Both the position numbers and the translations under genes were made by a program. The notes beneath the pieces are model-generated. The model was not told the origin of the DNA. It did no database searches and was given only the letters and a program-made list of their open reading frames with translations. From Paenibacillus sp. JNUCC32 (GTDB lineage Bacteria > Bacillota > Bacilli > Paenibacillales > Paenibacillaceae), in the NCBI RefSeq assembly GCF_014863545.1, contig NZ_CP062260.1, positions 2,170,001 to 2,234,000 of the forward strand: a stretch of DNA of 64,000 nucleotides, read 5' to 3'. Position 1 is the first letter of the stretch. The number at the start of each line of letters is the position of its first letter. Positions 26,632 through 34,991 of this stretch are shown here, piece by piece.

Positions 26632-27334
26632 TGAGATACCTTTTTGACAGGACCGGCGTGCTTACCCTCGGTTATGCCTATCCGAATCTGGTGATGGCGG
26701 AAAATTATAATGCGCCGGGTTCGCGTATTGGGCGCTTAAAACCTTTCTTGTGCTGGCACTTGCTGAAGATTTCCCGTTCTGGACCGCGGTGGAGGAGGAC
26801 CTTCGGGCAGGCCCCGCCATCTCGGTACAGCCCGAGCCACATTTAGTGGTTTGCCGGAACAAGGAGACGGGCCATGTGGCTGCATTCAACAGCGGACATT
26901 TATCAAGCAACGCACATACGCATACCTCGGCCAAATATGAAAAGTTCGTCACGGGACAAGATCAACACATCGAGAGAACAGGCAGCCTGGGATTGTCGGT
27001 CGACCATGCGCTTGGCCGAAGCGCCATTTATGGCTTGAAAGGGTACGAGAGGGTAGAGATGGTATATCCGAATGCCAATACAAATGTACTTTATCCCCGA
27101 ACAGTTTTGCCGACTCAGCAGGCAGACCTTGAGCCGGGAAGCCATCTGCTTCTGTCGGCGGTATGCGGGGAGACGGCAAGCAGCAAAGCTGTCCATTCTC
27201 CGGAAGAAGCATTGCGTAAACTTGGCATTGCTCTAACACAAGACGGAATCTCTATCTCGAAAGGGAGAAGCGGAAATAGGTATTCCGTTCATTTTGGGCA
27301 ACTTTTTCATGGAATAGGACGTCTAAATAAATAG
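26632..27334 (+). pseudogene. DUF2264 protein, C-terminal half with frameshift
   Basis: RYLFDRTGVLTLGYAYPNLV followed by MAENYNAPGS breaks off and resumes one frame over as YWALKTFLVLALAEDFPFW, then SVQPEPHLVV and HTHTSAKYEKFV. These are the conserved C-terminal blocks of DUF2264 (glycosidase-like) proteins. The N-terminal half is missing: the fragment begins 3 bp after the MerR stop. The frameshift is near 26722. Confidence 0.65.
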
Positions 27335-27373
27335 GACTGGAAGAAAATAGGGCTGATTTGAGGGGGAGCGCAT

Positions 27374-28201
27374 TTGAAAAAGATATTGATTAGCATATCG
27401 ACGTTCATGATTTTTTTTCTTGCGAACGTCATTCCAACACAAGCATCAGGCAATGAAGTAATCGAGCATGGTATTCTAAAGAACAATCGAGTGTTGATCC
27501 CTATACGGGCAGTATCTCAGAACATGGGTATCGATGTGAAATGGAACCAATTTCAAAAAACGGCTCAATTGACCAAAGGCGAAACTGTAATCACACTTGC
27601 GGTTCAATTCAAAAGGGCCTTAGTAAACCAGGACCGCGTTGATTTTGATGCTCCGGTTGAGCTCATCCAAAACACAACTTATGTACCTTTAAGGTTCGTT
27701 AGCCAAACCATGGGAGCAGATGTGAAGTGGGATCAGAAAACCAAAGAAGCTACCGTTATCCTTGATGGAAAGCAAGTCGTCGTTAAGTTGATGAAGCCGA
27801 AGTATCAAGTACCTACCAACCAACGACTAAGTGATACTCGTATTGCGCGGTTATCGGAGAAATTGAACGAGGCATCTGATCTATCGAAAGTGAAACAGGT
27901 TCGCACTTACTTCAAACCTTATTTTACGGATCGTCTAATTCAGCAAATCATAGAGCAGGAAGGACTTCACTTTAAAGAAATGAATTTTGATATGAATACG
28001 GCAACGGTAAACTATGCAAGCAATACTAGCGCGATCCTTATTCAATCCTACATTCCAGGAAATATATTAACGGGCGAGCTGCATTATGTTTTTGATCGGG
28101 AAGCGCACATTATTTATGCTAATGGAGCATGGAAGGTGGACAAGGTAAGCGATCATTTGAGACAGATCCCTAATATGAGCCTGGAACCCGATCTTCAGTA
28201 G
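27374..28201 (+). CDS. Secreted protein with copper-amine-oxidase N-terminal-type stalk domain
   Basis: 275 residues, signal peptide (LISISTFMIFFLANVIPTQA). A PF07833 domain occupies about residues 30-135 with two half-repeats, NNRVLIPIRAVSQNMGIDVKW and TYVPLRFVSQTMGADVKW. A C-terminal 130-residue domain of unknown function follows. The start is TTG 27374 with AGGGGGAG 8 nt before it. Paralogous in architecture to the gene at 18207. Confidence 0.82.
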   Translation: MKKILISISTFMIFFLANVIPTQASGNEVIEHGILKNNRVLIPIRAVSQNMGIDVKWNQFQKTAQLTKGETVITLAVQFKRALVNQDRVDFDAPVELIQNTTYVPLRFVSQTMGADVKWDQKTKEATVILDGKQVVVKLMKPKYQVPTNQRLSDTRIARLSEKLNEASDLSKVKQVRTYFKPYFTDRLIQQIIEQEGLHFKEMNFDMNTATVNYASNTSAILIQSYIPGNILTGELHYVFDREAHIIYANGAWKVDKVSDHLRQIPNMSLEPDLQ

Positions 28202-28294
28202 TGATATCTAACCAAATCATGCCCAGCTCAATAGTGGAACGATCAAACCTCGGTTGACTCACTCCAAGGTGAAAGTTTGAAGTCGATGAGGCGC

Positions 28295-28378
28295 CTTAAA
28301 CTAACGGGATACGATAGCAGAGGAGCTTGCAGCGATGTGGCTCCTCTTTTCTTATTGAAGTAACGGGCAGCTTATCGT
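28295..28378 (+). repeat. Family A double repeat (diverged)
   Basis: Left AAACTAACGGGATACGATAG, centre stem AGGAGC...GCTCCT with T-run, right AAGTAACGGGCAGCTTATCG. The end blocks differ from the other copies, so the outer-arm pairing is not maintained in the same way. Confidence 0.7.
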
Positions 28379-28392
28379 GAAAGGATCTCGAT

Positions 28393-28482
28393 ATGGATTT
28401 TGATAACTTCAGATTTGAATATGGAGATATGGAAGAGGAAGATTTACGATTCGCAGGAATTCATAATAAAGAATGCATGTAA
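28393..28482 (+). CDS. Possible 29-residue acidic peptide or gene remnant
   Basis: MDFDNFRFEYGDMEEEDLRF... from ATG 28393, with AAAGGA 7 nt upstream. Too short to judge; it may be the start of a lost gene. No other gene is seen in 28379-28614. Confidence 0.2.
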   Translation: MDFDNFRFEYGDMEEEDLRFAGIHNKECM

Positions 28483-28614
28483 GAAGAAGGAACAAGGAGT
28501 TCCGAGTTAGGACTTACTATATAATCATAGTTCGATATTACTACTTTCTGTCTGTCCTATTGGACCTAGATCTGTTATTATAAAACAAATAACGGAAAAG
28601 GCGAGGAAATCAGC

Positions 28615-29238
28615 ATGGCTAAAAAATTGAATATCTTTTTATCTTTTCTAATATCTATTATCATCGCGTTCAGCTGCGGTGTGTATTTCTCGGAAGACTT
28701 GGGTTATAGTCGGAGTGAACCAACTATAGTTAAAGCTGGGCAAACAGTGGATGCCGAAAACGAACCTTCCAACGGAGATGGCGAAAAAGGCGCAACGATT
28801 TCCACGGCTAAGAATCAAGGAGGTAACGAAACGGCCAACGACGAACCCGAAGCTACCCGAGTGACAGCGGAGAATCGTTTCAGCGACCCAAGAGAGTTCA
28901 GATATAGTGTCAATTCAGCGAACGGTATCACGCTGACGTGGCTCGTCGATAATTTGACCGGCAAAACGATCAACTACTATACCGTGAAGGTCAGCACATT
29001 TAATCCCGTAGGGGACCCTTCGTATGACGAGCACTCCGGAAAGAACTCTTTCAATCTTCAATATGTCGGTCCGGTCATACCGGGGTTAGAACTCGGTGTG
29101 TTTGAGCTCTTCACGTATCAAGGTGCTTTGGATTCAATCCGTATCGACGAAGTTGACCTGGAATACGCGGACGGCACCAAAGAAACCGTCGTCTACAATC
29201 GCACGACTAAGGACGATAGCGGGCTCAATAATAGATAG
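28615..29238 (+). CDS. Exported or lipid-anchored protein, DUF5780-like C-terminus
   Basis: 207 residues. The hydrophobic N-terminus IFLSFLISIIIAFSCGVYF contains a cysteine in a poor lipobox, so it is either a lipoprotein or membrane anchored. Residues about 35-85 are a low-complexity polar linker. The C-terminal domain (NGITLTWLVDNLTGKTINYY, later PVIPGLELG and DEVDLEYADGTKE) resembles DUF5780-type beta-sandwich domains. Role unknown. A gcGAGG-type ribosome site precedes the ATG. Confidence 0.65.
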   Translation: MAKKLNIFLSFLISIIIAFSCGVYFSEDLGYSRSEPTIVKAGQTVDAENEPSNGDGEKGATISTAKNQGGNETANDEPEATRVTAENRFSDPREFRYSVNSANGITLTWLVDNLTGKTINYYTVKVSTFNPVGDPSYDEHSGKNSFNLQYVGPVIPGLELGVFELFTYQGALDSIRIDEVDLEYADGTKETVVYNRTTKDDSGLNNR

Positions 29239-29299
29239 GAAAGTTTATTGCCACTTGCATAGTATTCATTTAAGAGGAAAGAACATACATATCCATTTA

Positions 29300-29328
29300 A
29301 GTCCGCGTTTTACGCGGATTTTTTTTGG
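29300..29328 (+). terminator. Rho-independent terminator
   Basis: TCCGCG-TTTTA-CGCGGA followed by eight T, closing the exported-protein gene. Confidence 0.8.
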
Positions 29329-29584
29329 TTTGAATTATGTTTTGTCTCGTAATTTAGATATGAAATATCTTTGAGTGTATATCATGATATTGAATGTTCA
29401 TGGTGAACAAACTAATTAATTGCACGGGGGTTCAACGCGTGAACGTGGTATGTCTGGCACTTAGGCACTTTAGATGCAGGTCCTACCGTTTCTTTTTCAG
29501 ATGGAACCTCTTGCTTAAATCTGATAAGTTTTTTTGAAAAGTAAAACGAGGAACACCCATAACAAATGATTTTGTTTTTTGGTG

Positions 29585-29637
29585 TTGACAATAAAAGGAT
29601 GAGCGGATATATTTGTTACATACCAACCGAATGTATG
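29585..29637 (+). promoter_or_regulatory. Promoter and operator of the tetR gene
   Basis: TTGACA (29585-29590), 17 bp, TATATT (29608-29613) is a near-consensus vegetative promoter. The dyad CATACCAACCGAATGTATG (29619-29637) overlaps the expected transcription start. A 17-of-19 match in reverse orientation lies at 30351-30369. Confidence 0.75.
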
Positions 29638-29651
29638 AAAGGAGGAGGCGA

Positions 29652-30317
29652 ATGGCAAGGAATAAATATCCTGAAGAAACAATCAACCAAATCCTAACCG
29701 TGGCTCTTAACCTGTTCATGCAAAAAGGATACGAGCAGACTTCCATTCAGGATATCATCAACGAGTTGGGCGGGCTGACAAAAGGGGCAATTTACCATCA
29801 CTTCAAGTCGAAGGAGGAGATCCTGCAGGCTGTCACCGATCATTTGTTCCAAGGTGTTGATGATATGCTGTCCAGTGTCCGGGACGACAAGGAGCTGAAC
29901 GGACGGGAAAAGCTTCGCAAGATTTCCCTCGTCTCTCTCGACAATCCCGCCCAAGACGAATTGGCATCGGTGGCACCGAACCTCTTGCGCAATCCGAAGA
30001 TGCTGGCGGCACTGATCGAGAACATCATCGATAAAGCCGTACCCGTCTATATCCAGCCCATTATCGAACAGGGTATGCGAGACGGATCGATTCGAACCGA
30101 CTATCCTAGGGAGCTTAGCGAAGTGCTGATGGTACTCACCAACATTTGGCTAAACCCGGCGATCATTCCAGCTTCGCCCGAGGTTGTGTTGCGCAAGGTA
30201 AAGCTTTTCGATGAAATATTGAAAGGCCTGGGGCTTGACCTGTTCGATGAGCAAATGATACAACGGTACGAGGAACTGTTGCGTATGTCAGCTAGAGAAG
30301 TCAGCAAAGAAAACTAA
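29652..30317 (+). CDS. TetR/AcrR family transcriptional regulator
   Basis: 221 residues. N-terminal helix-turn-helix YEQTSIQDIINELGGLTKGA followed by IYHHFKSKEEIL. The C-terminal ligand domain is of the kind that regulates drug-efflux ABC transporters in Bacilli. ATG 29652 follows GGAGGAGG. The dyads on both sides of the gene indicate autorepression plus control of the downstream genes, which are now a pentapeptide-type remnant and an ABC ATPase remnant. Confidence 0.9.
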   Translation: MARNKYPEETINQILTVALNLFMQKGYEQTSIQDIINELGGLTKGAIYHHFKSKEEILQAVTDHLFQGVDDMLSSVRDDKELNGREKLRKISLVSLDNPAQDELASVAPNLLRNPKMLAALIENIIDKAVPVYIQPIIEQGMRDGSIRTDYPRELSEVLMVLTNIWLNPAIIPASPEVVLRKVKLFDEILKGLGLDLFDEQMIQRYEELLRMSAREVSKEN

Positions 30318-30318
30318 A

Positions 30319-30341
30319 CTGCCGAGAGGCAGCTTATTTTT
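30319..30341 (+). terminator. Short terminator
   Basis: CTGCC-GAGA-GGCAG then CTTATTTTT. Confidence 0.6.
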
Positions 30342-30350
30342 AAGCCTATA

Positions 30351-30369
30351 CATACCATCGGTTGGTATG
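30351..30369. promoter_or_regulatory. Second TetR operator
   Basis: CATACCATCGGTTGGTATG; its reverse complement matches the dyad at 29619 in 17 of 19 positions. It precedes the pentapeptide-type gene. Confidence 0.65.
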
Positions 30370-30420
30370 AATAGGTGATCCGGATTCAAAGTGCTTGTTA
30401 GAAACTTACTATAAGAAGAT

Positions 30421-30684
30421 ATGAATGTAATGAATCAGAAATTGACAATGACCCGCTCGCTGGAACAACAAGTCGTGACCAACTTTAGCGGAAGCAACCT
30501 GGCGAAGAGTGACTTAGGCGGGCGTAACGGCCCTAAAGGACTGTTTAAGGGCAGCGCGCTCTCCGGTTCCGACTTTTCGGGCGCGGATTTAACCGGCAGT
30601 ACATTTAAGAGAAGCGACGTACGCGAGACATTTGCTGCTCTCAAAGGCATGGATGCCAATTTGTCAAAAGTCACAGCCATTTAA
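30421..30684 (+). CDS. Pentapeptide-repeat-like small protein, possibly truncated
   Basis: 87 residues. FSGSNLAKSDL ... SGSDFSGADLTGSTFKRSDV are pentapeptide-type repeats (A[D/N]LXX). It resembles the N-terminal part of longer Paenibacillus pentapeptide proteins and ends abruptly at ANLSKVTAI, so it may be a shortened gene. No clear ribosome site is visible before ATG 30421 or before ATG 30430. It lies behind a TetR operator. Confidence 0.5.
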   Translation: MNVMNQKLTMTRSLEQQVVTNFSGSNLAKSDLGGRNGPKGLFKGSALSGSDFSGADLTGSTFKRSDVRETFAALKGMDANLSKVTAI

Positions 30685-30697
30685 GGGAGCGAATCCG

Positions 30698-30820
30698 ATG
30701 CAAACCAAGACCATTCAAGCAAAAGGACTGCAATAATCCAACAAGCAGCACCAAGTGCTGAAAGGTGACGTTTCGGAGCCTTCTATAGTGAAAGAACACA
30801 AGCCGATTCTTGGATAAAGG
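30698..30820 (+). pseudogene. ABC transporter ATPase, N-terminal scrap
   Basis: MQTKTIQAKGLQ, stop, SNKQHQVLKG continues the pattern of the first strand of drug-efflux ABC ATPases (MxTxTIxAxGLxKSYKxHxVLKG). An in-frame stop at 30734 and loss of the Walker motifs make it non-functional. GGGAGCG precedes the ATG. Confidence 0.5.
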
Positions 30821-30891
30821 AAAACGCTAAGCCAGGGAATTTATAGTTTAAAACAATAGGACTGATAAAAAAGTAAAGTGAGGGAAACGAA

Positions 30892-32070
30892 ATGGAAAAG
30901 AAAACAACAGAAAATTTTAGTTCGTCAGAAATTGTGAAGGAAAAAAGATTCGCTGCCGGGGAGGATCGCCCGGAGCTGCAGAAGGCCATCCAGGAGATCG
31001 TCGATTCCGGTTTCCTCGGAGTGCAGCTGCGCGTGCACGATGAGCAGGGCGAGTGGGTCGGCAGCGCCGGGGTGAGCAGGTTGGGCGAGGAGGCGAAGCC
31101 GCCTACAAACGGGCACTTCCGGATCGGCAGCAACACCAAGACCTTCACCGCGACCGTGGTGCTGCAATTGGTTGCCGAGGGCAGGATCGGGCTGGACGAC
31201 CCGGTGGTAGACTACCTGCCCGAGTTCGGGCTGGACCGGCGGATCACGGTGCGGATGCTGCTGCAACACACCAGCGGTGTGTTCAACTTTACCGGCGAGT
31301 ACTACGAAGACGGGACGGTCGTGCCGGGGATCCCTTGGCAAGGCCAAGAGTGGGTAGACAACCGGTTCAAGACCTACCGGCCAGAGGAGCTGGTACGGCT
31401 GGCATTGTCCAAGCCGATGCGATTCGAGCCGGGAACGGACTGGAGCTATTCCAACACCAACTACGTGCTGGCCAGGCTGCTGATCGAGAAGGTCACCGGC
31501 AGCTCGCTCGCCGAGGAGATGCAGAGGCTGATTTTGGGACCGCTTGGGCTGTCGGGTACCGTGGTACCAGAAACCCAACCTGAGATCCCCGGGCCGCACG
31601 CCCACGCCTACTACCGGTACGAGGACGCCGGTGAGCAGAAGACGGTCGACGTCACCCGCCAGAACCCCTCTTGGATCTCCACCGGCGGTGACATGATCTC
31701 GACCACTCAGGATCTCCACACGTTCATCTCCGCGCTGATGGGCGGCAAGCTCCTCCCGGCCCCGCTGCTGGCCGAGATGTGCAAGCCGCATCCCAAAATA
31801 GGCTATGGCTTGGGGGTGTTCGTGCAGGACGCCGGCCCGAACGGCGACGGTACCATCATCACCCACAACGGCGGCATTTCGGGCTACGCGGCACTGATGT
31901 ACAGCACGCCCGACGGCCGCAAGACCCTGACTGCCTCCGTGAACTATGTGGACGACGTCGCAATGTCCCTGGCAGTGCCGTTCCAGAAGGCGACGCAGAG
32001 GCTCGTCGAGGAGGTGTTCGGCGGCGGGCTGTCGGCTGACGCGGCCGAACCGGCCAGTAAACAGAGCTGA
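30892..32070 (+). CDS. Serine hydrolase, beta-lactamase/D-Ala-D-Ala carboxypeptidase family
   Basis: 392 residues of the class-C beta-lactamase fold. The catalytic S-x-x-K is in GSNTKTFTATV (Ser near residue 83), the second motif is YSNTNY, and the third is HNGG in THNGGISGYAAL. No signal peptide is seen. From codon 20 on, the gene is strongly GC-rich with G/C-ending codons, like Streptomyces, while the first 19 codons and all surrounding DNA are AT-richer. The GC-rich tract continues past the stop to about 32150. This suggests a horizontally acquired body joined to a local ribosome site (GAGGGAAACGA). Confidence 0.85.
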   Translation: MEKKTTENFSSSEIVKEKRFAAGEDRPELQKAIQEIVDSGFLGVQLRVHDEQGEWVGSAGVSRLGEEAKPPTNGHFRIGSNTKTFTATVVLQLVAEGRIGLDDPVVDYLPEFGLDRRITVRMLLQHTSGVFNFTGEYYEDGTVVPGIPWQGQEWVDNRFKTYRPEELVRLALSKPMRFEPGTDWSYSNTNYVLARLLIEKVTGSSLAEEMQRLILGPLGLSGTVVPETQPEIPGPHAHAYYRYEDAGEQKTVDVTRQNPSWISTGGDMISTTQDLHTFISALMGGKLLPAPLLAEMCKPHPKIGYGLGVFVQDAGPNGDGTIITHNGGISGYAALMYSTPDGRKTLTASVNYVDDVAMSLAVPFQKATQRLVEEVFGGGLSADAAEPASKQS

Positions 32071-32141
32071 GCACCGTGGCTCGGTACGCCTTGAGGCTGG
32101 ACTCCTTCCGGTTGTGCATGGGGTAGAGCGGTCGCCGGCCG

Positions 32142-32226
32142 ACCAACGATAGTTCAATAATGAACAAGAAGCCAGCCGATTACTTTGACCGGCTGGCTTT
32201 ATCCAGCTGACGGGCAGGTTAGTTAA
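32142..32226 (+). repeat. Family A double repeat
   Basis: Left half CAACGATAGTTCAATAATG, centre hairpin AAGCCAGCCG...CGGCTGGCTT, right half CAGCTGACGGGCAGGTTAG. It starts at the end of the GC-rich tract and terminates the serine hydrolase gene. Confidence 0.75.
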
Positions 32227-32269
32227 GTATAAACGTACTTTAGTGTAGAAAACCTAACTGATATGAGAC

Positions 32270-32400
32270 ATTTGCTGTTATGTCCGATTACCGATTTAAC
32301 ACATATCTAATACAAAGAAAAGAACGATGTCGGGCGACAAAAACATAGTGACATTAGAAGCCGCTGATTATCCGGCTTATCAACTTCTTGTCAAAATAAA
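32270..32400 (+). repeat. Family B fragment followed by family C copy 3
   Basis: TGTCCGATTACCGATTTAAC (32281) is the family B right end. TGTCGGGCGACAAAAACATAG with AGAAGCCGCTGATTATCCGG (32328-32377) is family C with one stem mismatch. Its right end TTCTTGTCAAAA joins the APH-type remnant directly. Confidence 0.7.
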
Positions 32401-33024
32401 ATGGTCCGTTATCTGGCGGAGAATGGAATGTCAGTCTTAAAACCGATCCCTTCGGCTCTAGGGATAGACGTTGAACGTGTCTCTGGAAAGATAATCGGTT
32501 TCTACGCGACCTCCTTCAGACACGCTCCCGGAAGTAAAATCGGATATCCGGAATGTCTAAATAATCCCAGCTCTATGAGCAGTGCGGACGCATGACCGGC
32601 CATCTTCATGATCTGGCCAAACGTTATGATCCTTTGACCAGAAGACACTTGTGGGAGCGTAACGATTACCTTTTACGCGCCCGGAGGTATTTACTGCCCG
32701 AGCATGCACCAATCCTTCGTGTCCTTGTTAAACTTAAAGAGCGTTTTGCTAGTCTGCCTGTTACTCCGGATAATTTCGGTCTAATTCACGGGGATATCAA
32801 TGTAGGCAATTTTATGGTCGACGAAACAGGTGAAATCACACGCTTTGACGAATGCCAATACAGTTGGTATGCAGAGGGTATTGCCTTTCAACTCTATTAT
32901 TTGCTTCGTTGGTATGTACCGGAGCTGGGATTTGCGTCAGCCGGATAATTGGACTCGCGATGTTCTGAAAGATAGTCAGATGCGGATCATCAATGGATTT
33001 TCGTTGATCCACGATTTTCTATAG
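32401..33024 (+). pseudogene. Aminoglycoside-phosphotransferase-family kinase, broken
   Basis: Three frames carry one protein: VRYLAENGMSVLKPIPSALG, then (one frame over) LYEQCGRMTGHLHDLAKRY to FGLIHGDINVGNFMVDETGE and EGIAFQLYYLL, then DVLKDSQMRIINGF. The catalytic loop HGDINVGNF identifies the APH fold. The ATP-binding N-lobe start is missing at the repeat edge (32400), and frameshifts lie near 32570 and 32925. Confidence 0.7.
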
Positions 33025-33045
33025 TATTCAAATAAATGGATAGCG

Positions 33046-33145
33046 CTGAATAACGGGAAACGTTAGCTCATTGAAGACATAAAGAGGCAGTCGGCTTTTG
33101 GGTCGGCTGCTTTTTCTCAACTAACGGACAGGTTTTTTCCAATAT
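33046..33145 (+). repeat. Family A double repeat (complete)
   Basis: Left CTGAATAACGGGAAACGTTAG, centre GGCAGTCGGC...GTCGGCTGC with T-run, right CAACTAACGGACAGG. The tail CCAATATGTGGT is shared with the copy at 17766-17868. Confidence 0.8.
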
Positions 33146-33249
33146 GTGGTGTATATGATTTAATGCCCATAGGTGCCCCATAGTTTAACGCGTTAGCATG
33201 AGGAGCAGATGTAATTGAAATGAATTCGCTTTGTATAAGGGTTATTAAC

Positions 33250-33285
33250 CCATGAACCCTGACATAATGTAGTCAGAGTTCATGG
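33250..33285 (+). promoter_or_regulatory. Inverted repeat before the epoxide hydrolase gene
   Basis: CCATGAACcCTGAC / GTCAGaGTTCATGG, 14 bp with one mismatch on each side, loop ATAATGTA, 50 bp before the start codon. Operator or leader hairpin; undecided. Confidence 0.5.
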
Positions 33286-33334
33286 ATTATTATGAGTATA
33301 TCAGCAAAACAAACATTTAAAGGAGGAAGTTCAC

Positions 33335-34501
33335 ATGACAAATACAAGACCTATTATTTCCGAGGAAAGCACAGAAATTCAGCCGTTCCGTATCTCCGTA
33401 GCGCAAGACGATCTAGAGGACCTTCGGTATCGTTTATCTCGGACTCGTTGGCCGGAAAAGTTAGGTGAAGCGGGCTGGAAATATGGGGTATCGCTGGATT
33501 ATGTGAAAGAATTAGCACTCTATTGGGAGAAAGAATACGATTGGCGTAAATTCGAAGCTCGCCTGAATGAGTATCCTCAATTCACTACGAATATCAATGG
33601 TGCCAACATTCATTTTTTACATGTTCGTTCGCCAGAACCAGACGCATTTCCACTACTGCTTACCCATGCATGGCCTAGCTCGATTGTCGAGTTCTTGGAA
33701 CTCATCGGTCCGCTCAGCGATCCGCGCAATCACGGTGGTGATCCGGCTCAAGCGTTTCACCTAGTCATTCCTTCCGTTCCTGGATTTGGGTTTTCAGGGC
33801 CAATTCTTGAATCGGGATGGGATATCGCTCGTATTTCAAAAGCATGGGATGTCTTAATGAAGCGTTTGGGATATAAGGAATACGGTACCCACGGCAGCGA
33901 TTGCGGTGCACTTGTATCCAGAGAACTCGGCATTCTGAAGCCGGAGGGTCTCCGCGGCATTCATGTACTGCAGCTGTTTTCGTTCCCTTCCGGAGATCCG
34001 GCAGAGATGGCTGACTTAACGGAAGAAGATCAGCGAAAACTTCAATTCCTTGCCAATTTCCATGAACGGGCAGGCTTTAATTCGATTCAATCCACACGCC
34101 CGCAAACACTCTCCTATGGGCTAACAGACTCGCCGTCAGGTCAGCTTGCTTGGATTGCCGATTTATTTTGTGGCTTTGGTGACCATGTGGATTTTATCGA
34201 CCGGGACGCATTTCTGACGAACGTCACCTTATATTGGTTGACCAATACGGCGGAATCATCTTCTCGCTTGTATTATGAGAACGCGCACAGCCACAGTCAG
34301 GAGCCGCAGGGACCGAATACGACACCGACAGCAGTGGCCGTGTTCGGAGATGATTTCAAATCTATAAGACGCTTTGCTGAACGTGACAACACGAATATTG
34401 TGCAATGGTCAGAATTTGAGCGCGGAACCCACTTTGCCGCAATGGATGCACCGGATCTTCTAATCCCTGACATTCAGTCTTTTTTTCGGAGATTCCGTTG
34501 A
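33335..34501 (+). CDS. Epoxide hydrolase (alpha/beta hydrolase)
   Basis: 388 residues. The N-terminal epoxide hydrolase domain (QDDLEDLRYRLSRTRWP) is followed by an alpha/beta-hydrolase core with HAWPSSIVEF (oxyanion HGxP type), the nucleophile aspartate in THGSDCGALVS and the catalytic histidine in GTHFAAMDAPDLL. In microsomal-type epoxide hydrolases the nucleophile motif is usually GGDWG; HGSDCG is unusual. It is cytoplasmic. AAAGGAGG is 7 nt before the ATG. A single plus-strand gene between repeats. Confidence 0.88.
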   Translation: MTNTRPIISEESTEIQPFRISVAQDDLEDLRYRLSRTRWPEKLGEAGWKYGVSLDYVKELALYWEKEYDWRKFEARLNEYPQFTTNINGANIHFLHVRSPEPDAFPLLLTHAWPSSIVEFLELIGPLSDPRNHGGDPAQAFHLVIPSVPGFGFSGPILESGWDIARISKAWDVLMKRLGYKEYGTHGSDCGALVSRELGILKPEGLRGIHVLQLFSFPSGDPAEMADLTEEDQRKLQFLANFHERAGFNSIQSTRPQTLSYGLTDSPSGQLAWIADLFCGFGDHVDFIDRDAFLTNVTLYWLTNTAESSSRLYYENAHSHSQEPQGPNTTPTAVAVFGDDFKSIRRFAERDNTNIVQWSEFERGTHFAAMDAPDLLIPDIQSFFRRFR

Positions 34502-34540
34502 CACTATTTAATATGGTTATAGAAGATAGGAGCTATAACA

Positions 34541-34621
34541 GTGAGTAAGCTGAACAAAGAGCAAATCCAAGAAGCAGTATCGATCAATAACCCAGTAAAA
34601 TTTATAGTAACCCCGACTTGA
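34541..34621 (+). pseudogene. Truncated start of an unidentified gene
   Basis: GTG 34541 behind AGGAG (8 nt) opens MSKLNKEQIQEAVSINNPVK followed by FIVTPT and a stop. The well-formed start and abrupt end suggest the head of a lost gene. The 170 bp that follow up to the repeat at 34794 hold nothing recognised. Confidence 0.35.
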
Positions 34622-34793
34622 ATCGCTCGCTAGTACGCATAGCGCGTCAGACCCTGTACCTAGACTCTTCCCGTAACGCATTGCAATTACGTCCCTTGCT
34701 GGAGCCCGGAGGCTGTAGCGGGAGTGGTTCGGAACAAGGTACCGTTAGTGCAAATTTCCCGGCGGGGCATATGGGGGAAAAAGGTTTACCATA

Positions 34794-34991
34794 TGTCCGA
34801 GGACAAGAACATAGCCCATTTGAGAGTCGCTAATTTAGCGGCTTTTTTGTTTTATCGGTACAAGTTATTGTCCCAATTCGAAGACAAGAACTTGTACCGA
34901 TTTCCGTAAAGGATAAGAACATGAGCCGATTACAATTAGATAAGCGTCTAACTATATTTCCATTCAATTTCATTAAGGTAACGGGCAGGAT
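34794..34991 (+). repeat. Family B/A composite repeat, full length
   Basis: In order: TGTCCGAGGACAAGAAC; terminator AGTCGCTAATTTAGCGGC with T-run; palindrome arms at 34854-34872 and 34883-34901 (one mismatch); GAGCCGATTACAATTAG and GCGTCTAAC; then TTTCATTAAGGTAACGGGCAG. This is the most complete B-to-A unit, about 198 bp. Confidence 0.85.

Noticed and set aside
30925..32157. Very long minus-strand open frame (410 codons) across the serine hydrolase gene
   Set aside because: It is the antisense shadow of a GC-rich gene; the plus-strand frame has all catalytic motifs, the minus frame has none.
22195..34991. Definite integron call
   Set aside because: No integrase, the core GTTAGTT does not fit GTTRRRY in its sixth base, and similar half-sites occur outside the array; kept only as a hypothesis.
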